Shown piece after piece: positions 7,209-15,429 of a stretch of 64,000 nucleotides of DNA. Below the pieces are notes generated by a model that worked only from the letters and a program-made list of their open reading frames with translations, ran no database searches and was not told the origin of the DNA. Position 1 is the stretch's first letter, and every line of letters begins with the position of its first letter. The translations under genes were made by a program, and so were the position numbers. This DNA is from Rhodothermales bacterium (GTDB lineage: Bacteria; Bacteroidota; Rhodothermia; Rhodothermales; JANQRZ01), in assembly GCA_028284265.1 (NCBI GenBank), contig JANQRZ010000019.1, forward strand, positions 62,001 to 126,000, written 5' to 3'.

Positions 7209-9381
7209 GGATAGCAGGATAGCGCGGCGGCGGCTTGCGATCACTCTCCCACTCTTCCTCTCTCTCCTTCTCGCCCCCACCGCCTTCTCCCAACCCGTCC
7301 CGCCGGACACGATTGACACCACCGCCGAGGCTGTCCTTGAGGACCTCACCGACGACGAGATCTCCGGCGACCCGACCGATCTGCTCGAACAGCTCGAAGA
7401 CCTCCGCGAGAACCCGCTCGATATTAACACCGCGCCCGCCGAGGACCTCGCACTCGTCCCCGCCTTCTCGTCACTCGTCGCCGAGACCATCGTCCGGTTC
7501 CGCGAGACGTTCGGCCCGTTCGAGTCGATTCCTGAGCTTCGGAGCGTAGAGGGCATCACCGAGGGCGTGTTCTTTGAGGCACGCCCCTATCTGAAGATCG
7601 GCCCTGAGCTTCCGGCCGTGGCGCGGGCGATTTCGCGGTATCCGTCCGTCCCATCGCTAGCAGAGATTCGCGCTGGAGCTCGGGTCGAGGTACTCCAGCG
7701 GGTGCAACGGCGACTCGACCTCGGCGAAGGGTTCGACGCGCTCCCCGATAGCCTCGTGGATGATCCCGATGCGCCGACGCGCTACGCCGGATCGCCCGAG
7801 CGGATCTACACCCGCATCAAGGCGACGTATCGCCGCAACATCAGCGCCAACGTCACGCTCGAAAAAGACCCCGGCGAGCGGTTCGCCTTCGATGGCGGGA
7901 GTCCGGGCTACGACTTCGCTTCGTTCCACCTCGCCGCGCTCCGGGTCGGACGGGTCGAAGCGCTCGTGCTGGGCGATTACGTGCTGGAATTCGGGCAGGG
8001 CCTCGCGCTGTGGCGGGCCGCCGGGTTCGGGAAAGGGCGCGAGTCAGTGCGACCGCTCGTCAAGCGGGGCCGGGGCGTCCGACCCTACGGCTCGACCGAC
8101 GAGAACCAGTTCTTCCGAGGAGCCGCCGCCACCCTCGCCGTCACGCCCGACCTCTACGTCACTGCCTTCGGCAGCCGCCGCACCCTCGACGCCTCATTCA
8201 ACGATGTGGACACGACGGATGTAGAAGGACCGATCACGGACGCCACCGTCGCAGGCCTCGCCGCCGATGGGCTGCACCGGACGCCAAACGAGATCGCCAA
8301 AAAAGACGCCCTCGGCCAGACTCTCTTCGGCGGCGGGGTCGAGTACCGATTCGACCGGGCGACCGTCGGGGTGGTCGGCTACAACGCCCGGTTCGACAAC
8401 CCGATTGCACTGGGCGAGCAGCCCTACGAGCGGTTCGACTTTGCAGGCGATCAGTCGACCGTGGCGAGCGCCTACGCCAACGTCTTCCTCGGCACCTTTC
8501 AACTCTTCGGCGAGGTGGCCTCGTCCGAAGGCGTGATCGCGGGCATAGGCGGGGCCGAGGCGAGCTTGGACCGGCTCGACGCGGTCGTGCTTGCCCGGCA
8601 CTACCCGCGTGACTTTGCCAGTCTGCACGGCTATGCCTTCGGCGAGCGCAACGGGACGACGCAGAACGAGACCGGCCTCTATCTCGGCTTCCGCCTCCGA
8701 CCGGCGCGACAGTGGGTCGTCTCGGGATACTTCGACCAGTACCGCTTCCCGTGGCTGCGCTTCGCGGTCCCGCGACCGGCGACCGGCCACGAGGCGCTAC
8801 TCTACGTCGAGTACAAGCCGCGCCGGTGGATCACGCTCTACGCGCAGGGCCGAACCGAAACCCGCGAGACCTCCGCCGACTTCGCCCAGCCGACCGGAGC
8901 GGTGCTCGAAGGCTTGGTGCCAGAGACACGGCGAAGTCTTCGTGTACAGGGCGAGTACCTCGCCAACCGCGACCTCCGCTTCCGCACGCGGATCGAAGGG
9001 TCGCACTACCGCGAGGGCGACGCACCGGTAGCAACCGGCGTGCTCCTTTTCCAAGATGTGCGCTGGCAGTTCACCCAGTCGCTCCGCCTCGACACGCGCT
9101 TGACGTTCTTCGACACCGAGGGATTCGACGCCCGGCTCTACCAGTTCGAGAACGACCTGCTCGGCGTCTTTGCCAACACGCTGCTCTTCGGCAAGGGCAC
9201 GCGGACCTATGCCATGCTGACCTTCAAACCCGGCGGTCGGTTCGAGGGCCTCGACCTCCGCGTAAAGCTCGCCTCGACGCGCTTCGAGGACCGGCGGACG
9301 ATCAGCAGCGGGCTGAACGAGATCGACGGGCCGCGCGTGCGCGACCTCTCGCTTCAGCTTCGCTACCGCTTCGGCGGCTAG
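7207..9381 (+). CDS. Helix-hairpin-helix domain outer-membrane barrel protein
   Basis: The 724-residue product has a signal peptide (ending TAFSQ) when started at 7207; an in-frame ATG at 7186 is possible but lies in a tandem repeat. Residues of about 60-130 hold ComEA-like helix-hairpin-helix units: LDINTAPAEDLALVPAFSS and FESIPELRSVEGI. Helix-hairpin-helix motifs in ComEA bind DNA without sequence preference. The remainder (about 150-724) looks like a large outer-membrane barrel with many aromatic-flanked strands (for example LYVEYKPRRWITLYAQG) and ends in LQLRYRFGG. Proteins with this architecture are common and uncharacterised in Bacteroidota. A DNA- or polymer-binding outer-membrane role is inference. 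Its stop overlaps that of the convergent kinase gene in a shared CTAG. Confidence 0.8.
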   Translation: MDSRIARRRLAITLPLFLSLLLAPTAFSQPVPPDTIDTTAEAVLEDLTDDEISGDPTDLLEQLEDLRENPLDINTAPAEDLALVPAFSSLVAETIVRFRETFGPFESIPELRSVEGITEGVFFEARPYLKIGPELPAVARAISRYPSVPSLAEIRAGARVEVLQRVQRRLDLGEGFDALPDSLVDDPDAPTRYAGSPERIYTRIKATYRRNISANVTLEKDPGERFAFDGGSPGYDFASFHLAALRVGRVEALVLGDYVLEFGQGLALWRAAGFGKGRESVRPLVKRGRGVRPYGSTDENQFFRGAAATLAVTPDLYVTAFGSRRTLDASFNDVDTTDVEGPITDATVAGLAADGLHRTPNEIAKKDALGQTLFGGGVEYRFDRATVGVVGYNARFDNPIALGEQPYERFDFAGDQSTVASAYANVFLGTFQLFGEVASSEGVIAGIGGAEASLDRLDAVVLARHYPRDFASLHGYAFGERNGTTQNETGLYLGFRLRPARQWVVSGYFDQYRFPWLRFAVPRPATGHEALLYVEYKPRRWITLYAQGRTETRETSADFAQPTGAVLEGLVPETRRSLRVQGEYLANRDLRFRTRIEGSHYREGDAPVATGVLLFQDVRWQFTQSLRLDTRLTFFDTEGFDARLYQFENDLLGVFANTLLFGKGTRTYAMLTFKPGGRFEGLDLRVKLASTRFEDRRTISSGLNEIDGPRVRDLSLQLRYRFGG

Positions 9382-10817
9382 GCTACCTCCTCAAGCGGCA
9401 AGCAGACTTTGAAGACCGTCCGCCCCGGCTCCGACTCGAGGTTGAGTGTGCCGGTGTGCTGCTTGACGACGATGCGCTGGACCATGTCGAGACCGAGGCC
9501 GCTTCCCTCGCCCACGCCCTTTGTGGTGAAGAACGGCTCGAAGATGCGCGACTGAATGTCCTCGGGCACACCGGCCCCATCGTCGATGATGGACACGCAG
9601 AGATAGTCGCCCACGACCTCCGCCTTGACCTCAATCGTACCGCCTTCGTCTACGGCGTCGAGCGCGTTGTCGAGAAGGTTGGTCCAGACCTGATTGAGTT
9701 CGCCAGTGTAGGCTGGGATACGCGGCAGATCGCTGGGGATGGAGCGGATGAAGCGGACGCTTTTCTTCTTGATCTTGTGCCCGAGCATCGTCACCGTCGA
9801 GTCGATGCCGACCGGTACGTCGGTGGCCTCCCGCGCCGGAGCTTGGTCCATGTGCGAGTACGTCTTCACCGACCCGACGAGACCCGAAATGCGCGAGGCG
9901 GCAGACTCGATCTCGGCCAACAGCCGGTCGGCGGCGAGCCCCCCCTCGATCCAGCGTAGCACGTCGGGTACGGCAGCAGCCGGTAGCTCGTCGGCGATCT
10001 CATCGAGGCACTCGACGGTAAACCCAGCATCGACGAGCACCTCGGCCAGCCGCCAGCCATCGTCTACGCCTAGCTCTTCGAGACGGTCGGCAAGATCATC
10101 CTCTTGCTCACCTCGTGCGACCGTCGAGAGGGTGCGATCTGGCTTTGCCGTGTTGCGGATATCGCTGGCCTGCCGGACCTGCTCTGCCGTGACTTGGTGC
10201 TCAGTCATCCGCGCTACCAGTTCGGGAAGCTGCGTGACGCGCTCCTGGAGCTCGGCAGCAGAGCGACGGATGGCGGCAGCCGGGTTATTCAGCTCGTGCG
10301 CGAGGCCCGCCGAGAGCTTGCCGAGCGCCATCATCTTCTCGCGCTGCTGCGAGGCCCGCGTCGACTCGCGGACCCGGTCCGTCATCCGCGCCACGAGGCG
10401 CTGGCCTAACTCTTCGCTCGTATCCAGCAGTCCGGGGAAGTCTTTGCGGTCGACAAACACGGCGCGCACCGGCTCCAGCACGAGACCCGTCCCGGTGTAG
10501 TGCGTCATCCGGGAATAAGGCAGCAAGCCTGCCACACGCCCGCCTCGCATGGTGTCATAGAGAATCGGCTGACCACCTACGTCGATCACAAGTTGAACCG
10601 CTCCATCGAGAGTAATCACGAGTTCGTTCGCCTCATGGCCGTTCTCGAACACGCGCTCGCCGACGGAGAACTCGTAGTAGCGACCGTGCTCGGCGAGCCA
10701 CTCGAACGTCGCCTCGGGCAACCCCTCGAACTCGGGGACCACACGAATGTCATCAACGGGGACGGGACCTGCCGTGGGACGTTCGGCAATGGACGAATAG
10801 GTAGTGGAGGATTCCAT
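9378..10817 (-). CDS. Sensor histidine kinase with cyclic-nucleotide-binding-like N-terminal domain
   Basis: The 479-residue protein is soluble: no membrane segment is visible. Residues of about 22-150 form a Crp-like beta-roll (EFSVGERVFENGHEANELVITLDG region). The phosphate-cassette position reads VAGLLPYSRMTH, unlike the canonical cAMP cassette, so the ligand is uncertain. The dimerisation/phosphoacceptor helix has LAHELNNP with His174; then come about 150 residues of helical insertion, and a full ATPase domain (N box NLLDNALDAV, DDGAGVP, FEPFFTTK, GEGSGLGL). The start at 10817 is chosen because the upstream extension runs into a periodic repeat. It is the last gene of a minus-strand cluster whose first gene has a receiver domain, its likely partner. 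HATPase activity looks intact. Confidence 0.9.
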   Translation of the reverse strand: MESSTTYSSIAERPTAGPVPVDDIRVVPEFEGLPEATFEWLAEHGRYYEFSVGERVFENGHEANELVITLDGAVQLVIDVGGQPILYDTMRGGRVAGLLPYSRMTHYTGTGLVLEPVRAVFVDRKDFPGLLDTSEELGQRLVARMTDRVRESTRASQQREKMMALGKLSAGLAHELNNPAAAIRRSAAELQERVTQLPELVARMTEHQVTAEQVRQASDIRNTAKPDRTLSTVARGEQEDDLADRLEELGVDDGWRLAEVLVDAGFTVECLDEIADELPAAAVPDVLRWIEGGLAADRLLAEIESAASRISGLVGSVKTYSHMDQAPAREATDVPVGIDSTVTMLGHKIKKKSVRFIRSIPSDLPRIPAYTGELNQVWTNLLDNALDAVDEGGTIEVKAEVVGDYLCVSIIDDGAGVPEDIQSRIFEPFFTTKGVGEGSGLGLDMVQRIVVKQHTGTLNLESEPGRTVFKVCLPLEEVA

Positions 10818-10820
10818 AGT

Positions 10821-10852
10821 TGGGTAATGGGGGTGCAAGGGTAACGAGGATG
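10821..10852. repeat. Degenerate 8-nt tandem repeat in an operon spacer
   Basis: Four 8-mers with a shared central GGG or AGG (tgggtaat, gggggtgc, aagggtaa, cgaggatg) lie 4 nt before the kinase start codon. Confidence 0.6.
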
Positions 10853-10888
10853 AGCCACTAACACGCCCATCCTCTGAAACACGCACAC

Positions 10889-11203
10889 CTACAGTTGAAC
10901 CTTATCGATATAGCACCAGCCCCACCGCTCGCCCGGCTCAACAGAGCGCATGACGGCATGGTCGGTCTCATGAAAATGCTTCGTGGCGTGCTTACCCCGC
11001 GACGAGTCGCAGCAGCCGACGTGCCCACAGACGACGCACATTCGCAGGTGGACCCACGCCTGTCCGGCCTTCAGACACTCCTCGCACCCCTGTGCGCTCG
11101 GCTGCACGGACTGAATCTGGTCCGTGTGCGAGCACACCGCGCGAGGCGACGGCTCAAAGTGGATCGTGGCCTCAGTGTCGATGAACGGAGCGGAGGTAGG
11201 CAT
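10889..11203 (-). CDS. UBP-type zinc finger protein
   Basis: The 104-residue protein is essentially one ZnF-UBP domain, the fold that in eukaryotic deubiquitinases binds the free C-terminus of ubiquitin. The ligand pattern is complete: C24 and H26, the pair C40/C43, then CVVCGHVGCC and a histidine-rich HATKHFHETDH segment. Bacteria lack classical ubiquitin, so the bound partner is unknown. It lies 11 nt after the antiporter stop and before the sensor kinase, in the same orientation, so it is probably cotranscribed. The association of small UBP fingers with thioredoxin-reductase-like proteins and cation antiporters is known in other bacteria and unexplained. A redox or C-terminal-tail recognition role is inference. 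Confidence 0.9.
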   Translation of the reverse strand: MPTSAPFIDTEATIHFEPSPRAVCSHTDQIQSVQPSAQGCEECLKAGQAWVHLRMCVVCGHVGCCDSSRGKHATKHFHETDHAVMRSVEPGERWGWCYIDKVQL

Positions 11204-11214
11204 GGCGACGAGGG

Positions 11215-13593
11215 TCAGGACGCAGTGATGCCGACAGCGTCGAGCGCGGCATCGAGTTCTTCGAGGGTCGGGTTCTTCATCTCCCGATCGCCGACGACGA
11301 CCATCGGGAACTTGAGCTTGCCCTCATTCATGGCGAGGACCGCTTCCTCGGCGCTCGGATCGGCCTCGACATCGTGGAAGGTGTGGCGAATGCCCTGCCG
11401 GTCAAAGTAGGCGCGAAAGCCGGTCGTGAGCGGGCACCACGTTGCGCCGTAGACGGCGGGGACCGGCGCTTTGTCGAGATCGCCGGAGGCTCCGTCGCCG
11501 GAACTGAACGCGGAGGGAACGTGGACCGCGTCGGGCAGCGCCGTGCCTTGGGCATCGGTGCTGAGGCCCTCGGGCCGAAAGAGCACGGCGGCAGCAGCGA
11601 AGGCTTCAGACGACCCGACGAGCTTGACCTCGTCACCCGCCTGCAGCGTCAGGCTGTCATCGTCGATCTCCTGCCAGTCGCCATCGCGCTTAATCATCTT
11701 CGCCTCGACGCCGTAACGCCCGAGATCGAGCGCTCCGACCGTCGAGCCAATAGCAGCGGCTCCGTGGAAGACGTGGACGTGGCGAAGGTCGAGGTTGCCG
11801 TCGGTCAGCTTGCAGACGAACGCGGCCATGTCGGCGTCGGTCATCTCGCGGAGCGCGACATATCCGTTCTCGCGCATCGCCTCGACCTGCTCCTCGATCC
11901 GGTCGCGCCCAATGCCGTAGTCCCGCAGAATCCCGGCGACGAGCTGGACGACCACCTCGAACTCCTGCGCGATCACATGGTCCGCCCCGACCTCTTCGAG
12001 CGTCTCGGCGTCGGAGAGGTAGCGGGCGCGGGCAAAGACGCGCATCGTCGGGTTCAGCCCGCGAGCAACCTGAATGGTACGCTCGGCGAGGGCGGTGTCA
12101 TCGTCGGCGATGACGAGCGCTTTGGCGCGATAGATGCGCGCCGCTTCGAGCGTGTGAGCGCGAGCCGGATGTCCGCGCACGACGGCCAGTCCGTCGGCCT
12201 CGGCTTCATCGGCGCGCGGCGGCGAGAGCGTGACTACGACGTGGGGAATACCACTCGACCGCATCACCCGGACGAGCCGCCGGGCGCTTCGCCCATAGCC
12301 CGCCACGATGACATGGTTTTCGATCTGGCTATGCTCCTCGGCGAGCATCCCCGTCTCCTCCGATTCCTCCATCTCGGCCATCATCTTCGTTTCCTTCTGG
12401 TCCTCCATCTTCCGCCCCAGACGCGTACCGAGGGTCGCCAGCATCGGCGTGGCAATCATCAGCAGGACGGTCGCCGCGATGAACGTCTGACTGCCAGTAC
12501 CTTCGAGGCCTGCTGGGAAGAGGCCGACCTCGCGTCCAGCCCGTTCGAGCACGAACGAGAACTCCCCGACCTGCGCCAGCAGCAGCGCACTCGCTGCCGA
12601 GACCGGAAGCGTGTAGCCGAGTGCCCGTGCCGCGATGCCGGTGATGAGCACCTTGATGACAAGCACGGCCACGACTGCCCCGATGACGAGCGGGAGGTTC
12701 GAGATCAGAAAGCCCACGTCGAGCAACATCCCGACCGAGACGAAGAAGGTCGCCGAGAACAGGATTTGGAGCGGCATGATCTCGCCGAAGGCGTGCTCCG
12801 AGAAGCGCGACTCGCTCACGATCAGTCCGGCAAGGAACGCGCCGAGGGCGACAGAGACGCCCGCAAGACTGGTCAGCCACGCCGTCCCGAAGCAGAGCGC
12901 GATGACGGCGAGGAGAAACAGTTCCTGCGAACAAGTCCGTGCCACGATCTCCAGCACCTTCGGCATCACCCGCCGCGCGACCAGCAGCACCGCCGCGATC
13001 ACGAGCGCCGCCACGCCGAGCGCCTGCACGATCTCCAGCGCACCGCCGCCTTCGCCCGCGAGCATCGGGACGAGGAGCACCATCACGATGATCGCCAAGT
13101 CCTGAAAGATGAGAAAGCCGAGGCCGACCTGCCCGTGCGGCTCCTCCATCTCGCCCCGGCTGCCGAGCAGCTTAAGAACGATGGCCGTCGAAGACAGCGC
13201 GACGAGGAACCCGGTGAACAGCCCTGCCTGCCACGGCACACCGAATAGCATCAGCAGACCCATCACCACCACGCTCGTCAGCCCGACCTGTAACCCGCCC
13301 CCACCGAAGATGAGCCGCTGAATCTTGGCGAGCTTCTCCAGCGAGAACTCGATACCGATTGTAAACAGAAGCAGGATCACACCCACCTCGGCGAGCGCAT
13401 CGACCATCTCTTGGTCCTCGATCAATCCAAGAGCGTGCGGCCCGATGAGCACGCCCGTCAGCAGAAAGCCGACAATCGGGACGAGGCCGAGCCGGTAGCC
13501 TGCGTAGGCCACCACCGCACCAGCCACAATGAGGATGGCAACTTCGACAAGGAACGGGGGCGCAGCAGCAGCGAGAAACAGATTCATACTCAT
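11215..13593 (-). CDS. KefB/CPA2-type cation:proton antiporter with RCK and glutaredoxin-like tail
   Basis: The 792-residue protein has an N-terminal CPA2 antiporter domain with about 12 membrane segments (residues about 10-385, including LLTGVLIGPHALGLI), expected to exchange K+ or Na+ for H+ across the inner membrane. A TrkA-N/RCK nucleotide-binding domain follows (VIVAGYGRSARRL, about 420-545), then a TrkA-C domain (about 555-665). The last 80 residues resemble a glutaredoxin: a strand, then TWCPLT (Cys720), a FPMVVVGD segment and a final helix. A single active-site Cys suggests a monothiol-type domain. KefB-type channels are gated by glutathione adducts, so redox gating by the fused tail is plausible. 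Its ATG overlaps the stop of the flavoprotein gene (ATGA), implying translational coupling. Confidence 0.92.
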   Translation of the reverse strand: MSMNLFLAAAAPPFLVEVAILIVAGAVVAYAGYRLGLVPIVGFLLTGVLIGPHALGLIEDQEMVDALAEVGVILLLFTIGIEFSLEKLAKIQRLIFGGGGLQVGLTSVVVMGLLMLFGVPWQAGLFTGFLVALSSTAIVLKLLGSRGEMEEPHGQVGLGFLIFQDLAIIVMVLLVPMLAGEGGGALEIVQALGVAALVIAAVLLVARRVMPKVLEIVARTCSQELFLLAVIALCFGTAWLTSLAGVSVALGAFLAGLIVSESRFSEHAFGEIMPLQILFSATFFVSVGMLLDVGFLISNLPLVIGAVVAVLVIKVLITGIAARALGYTLPVSAASALLLAQVGEFSFVLERAGREVGLFPAGLEGTGSQTFIAATVLLMIATPMLATLGTRLGRKMEDQKETKMMAEMEESEETGMLAEEHSQIENHVIVAGYGRSARRLVRVMRSSGIPHVVVTLSPPRADEAEADGLAVVRGHPARAHTLEAARIYRAKALVIADDDTALAERTIQVARGLNPTMRVFARARYLSDAETLEEVGADHVIAQEFEVVVQLVAGILRDYGIGRDRIEEQVEAMRENGYVALREMTDADMAAFVCKLTDGNLDLRHVHVFHGAAAIGSTVGALDLGRYGVEAKMIKRDGDWQEIDDDSLTLQAGDEVKLVGSSEAFAAAAVLFRPEGLSTDAQGTALPDAVHVPSAFSSGDGASGDLDKAPVPAVYGATWCPLTTGFRAYFDRQGIRHTFHDVEADPSAEEAVLAMNEGKLKFPMVVVGDREMKNPTLEELDAALDAVGITAS

Positions 13594-15230
13594 AGCGTGG
13601 CGAGATGGCGATGCATGAAGTGGACGGCGACGGAGCCTTCGCCGACAGCACTGGCGACGCGCTTGACGGACTCGTGCCGCACGTCGCCCGCGACAAAAAT
13701 GCCGGGAATGTTGGTCTCTAAGAGGTATGGTTCGCGCTCCAGCGGCCAGCCGTCGAGGTGGTGGTCTTTGAGGTCAGGGCCGGTCGGGACGAAGCCGCGC
13801 TCATCGCGGACGACGACGCCGTCGAGCCAGTCGGTGCGCGGCGCGGCTCCGATGAAAACGAAGACATACTTGGTATCGACGGTCTGCTCCTCGCCCGTTT
13901 TCTTGTTCTTGAGCGTAAGCCGCTCCAAGTGATCCTCCCCCTCGCACGCAGCAACTTCGGTGTGCAGCATCACGTCGATGGTCGGGTGCTCCTCAATGCG
14001 CTCGACGAGGTAGTGACTCATGCTCTTGCCGAGGTCGTCGCCCCGAATCAGCATCACGACACGCTTCGCGTACTCGGCGAAGTACATCGCCGCCTGCCCC
14101 GCCGAGTTGCCTGCGCCGACGATGTAGACCTCTTCATTCTTGCAACTCATGGCTTCGGTCATTGCCGCGCCGTAGTAGACGCCGCGTCCGGCGAGTTGCT
14201 CGGCCCCCGGTGCAGGAAGCTTCCGCCACGAGACACCGGTGGCGAGCATCAGGACGTGGCACGACACCTCGCTTCCGTTGGAGAGGGTGAGCCGCTTGTA
14301 GGGTCCGTCGATGCGCAGGCTCCGGACTTCCTGCGGCGTGAGGATTTCGACACCGAAGCGCTCGGCTTGCGTCGTGGCTCGCCGCGCGAGGTCGGCCCCG
14401 GAGAGGCCGGACGGGAAGCCGAGATAGTTCTCGATCCGGCTCGACGTCCCCGCCTGTCCGCCCGTTGCTTCGCGCTCGATGAGAACGGTCCGTAATCCCT
14501 CGGACGCGCCGTAGACCGCCGACGCCAATCCTGCCGGGCCGCCGCCGACGATGGCAAGGTCGTAGAACTCACTCTCGGCACTGGTTCGCAGGCCGAGCCG
14601 CTCGGCGAGTTCGCTGGGGGCTGGTGCTTCGAGCCGCTCTCCTTCAGGCAGGACCGCCAGCGGAAGCAATGCTTCGCCGTTTAGCAGTGAGGTCCCCTCC
14701 TCGCTCTCGGCATCGATGAACTCATAGGGGACCGCGTTGCGGGCGAGGAAATCTTTGAGCGCGTGCGTCTCCGCCGACCACCGGCTGCCGACAATCCGGA
14801 CACCGCCATACCCTGGCCGGTAGCTCGCCTTCCAGTCGCCGAGGAGATCATCGAGAACGGGATAGAGCCGCTCTTCCGGTGGATCCCACGGTTTGAGGAG
14901 GTAGTAATCGACCTGCGACCGGTTGATGGCCGAGATCGCGGCCTCGGTGTCGGCGTAGGCGGTGAGCAGCGCGCGCTTACTGTTCGGAAAGCGCATCATC
15001 GCCTCGCTCAGAAACCCGACGCCGTCCATCTGCGGCATCCGCTGGTCCGAGAGCAGGAGGGCGACGGGGTCGCCACGTTCCTGTAGTTCGTTGAGCGCGG
15101 CGAGGGCTTCTTGGCCGGAGGCGGCACGGAGGACGCGATAGTCTTGCCCGTAGCGGCGGCGCAGGTCGCGGGCGATGGCGCGGAGCACATCGGGGTCGTC
15201 ATCAACGACGAGGATGACAGGCTTGGTCAT
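13590..15230 (-). CDS. Response regulator fused to a thioredoxin-reductase-like flavoprotein
   Basis: Residues 1-130 form a receiver domain with the acidic pocket D10-D12, phosphoacceptor D62 (SDQRMP), T90 and K113. Residues of about 143-215 look like a glutaredoxin fold in which the Cys motif is replaced (RWSAET). Residues of about 225-546 are a thioredoxin-reductase-like FAD/NAD(P)H domain with GGGPAGLASA, a second nucleotide motif GAGNSAG and the FAD motif GIFVAGDV. The CxxC active site of true thioredoxin reductases is absent: the aligned stretch reads AAMT (355-358). It may therefore act as an NAD(P)H-dependent flavoenzyme with another acceptor. It heads the cluster; phosphorylation by the downstream kinase is the natural hypothesis. 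The fusion class is known from genomes but not understood. Confidence 0.92.
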   Translation of the reverse strand: MTKPVILVVDDDPDVLRAIARDLRRRYGQDYRVLRAASGQEALAALNELQERGDPVALLLSDQRMPQMDGVGFLSEAMMRFPNSKRALLTAYADTEAAISAINRSQVDYYLLKPWDPPEERLYPVLDDLLGDWKASYRPGYGGVRIVGSRWSAETHALKDFLARNAVPYEFIDAESEEGTSLLNGEALLPLAVLPEGERLEAPAPSELAERLGLRTSAESEFYDLAIVGGGPAGLASAVYGASEGLRTVLIEREATGGQAGTSSRIENYLGFPSGLSGADLARRATTQAERFGVEILTPQEVRSLRIDGPYKRLTLSNGSEVSCHVLMLATGVSWRKLPAPGAEQLAGRGVYYGAAMTEAMSCKNEEVYIVGAGNSAGQAAMYFAEYAKRVVMLIRGDDLGKSMSHYLVERIEEHPTIDVMLHTEVAACEGEDHLERLTLKNKKTGEEQTVDTKYVFVFIGAAPRTDWLDGVVVRDERGFVPTGPDLKDHHLDGWPLEREPYLLETNIPGIFVAGDVRHESVKRVASAVGEGSVAVHFMHRHLATL

Positions 15231-15335
15231 ACGTTGGCGGGGTCAAGCGGGTGAGGCCGCGATAGCATCGCGGAGCCTCTACTACGCCTCTCTTCCCAAA
15301 CGGCTCCGCTCAAATCGAAGCCGACCCTACGCGAG

Positions 15336-15363
15336 CGGGAGCGCTGCATCCGCAACGCTCCCG
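15336..15363 (-). terminator. Hairpin after the BBE-type oxidase gene
   Basis: An 8-bp perfect stem (15336-15343 with 15356-15363) lies about 70 nt past the stop of the minus-strand oxidase gene. There is no T-tract, so termination is uncertain. Confidence 0.3.
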
Positions 15364-15429
15364 TCCTCCTTCATGCAGACGGCCTCCTTCACCGATGAAC
15401 CGCCTGCTTCCCCTCCTCTGGGTAACGAT

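Noticed and set aside
8712-9959. Plus-strand frame spanning the end of the helix-hairpin-helix gene and the kinase gene
   Set aside because: It crosses two well-supported genes of opposite direction and has no recognisable domain.
11374-13248. 624-residue plus-strand open frame opposite the antiporter gene
   Set aside because: Composition is Arg/His/Asp-rich without domains and lies entirely inside the antiporter gene; antisense shadow.
15231-15429. Possible short gene between the redox cluster and the oxidase gene
   Set aside because: No frame with coding-like composition in both the neighbours' sense and length; a hairpin and promoter region fit better.
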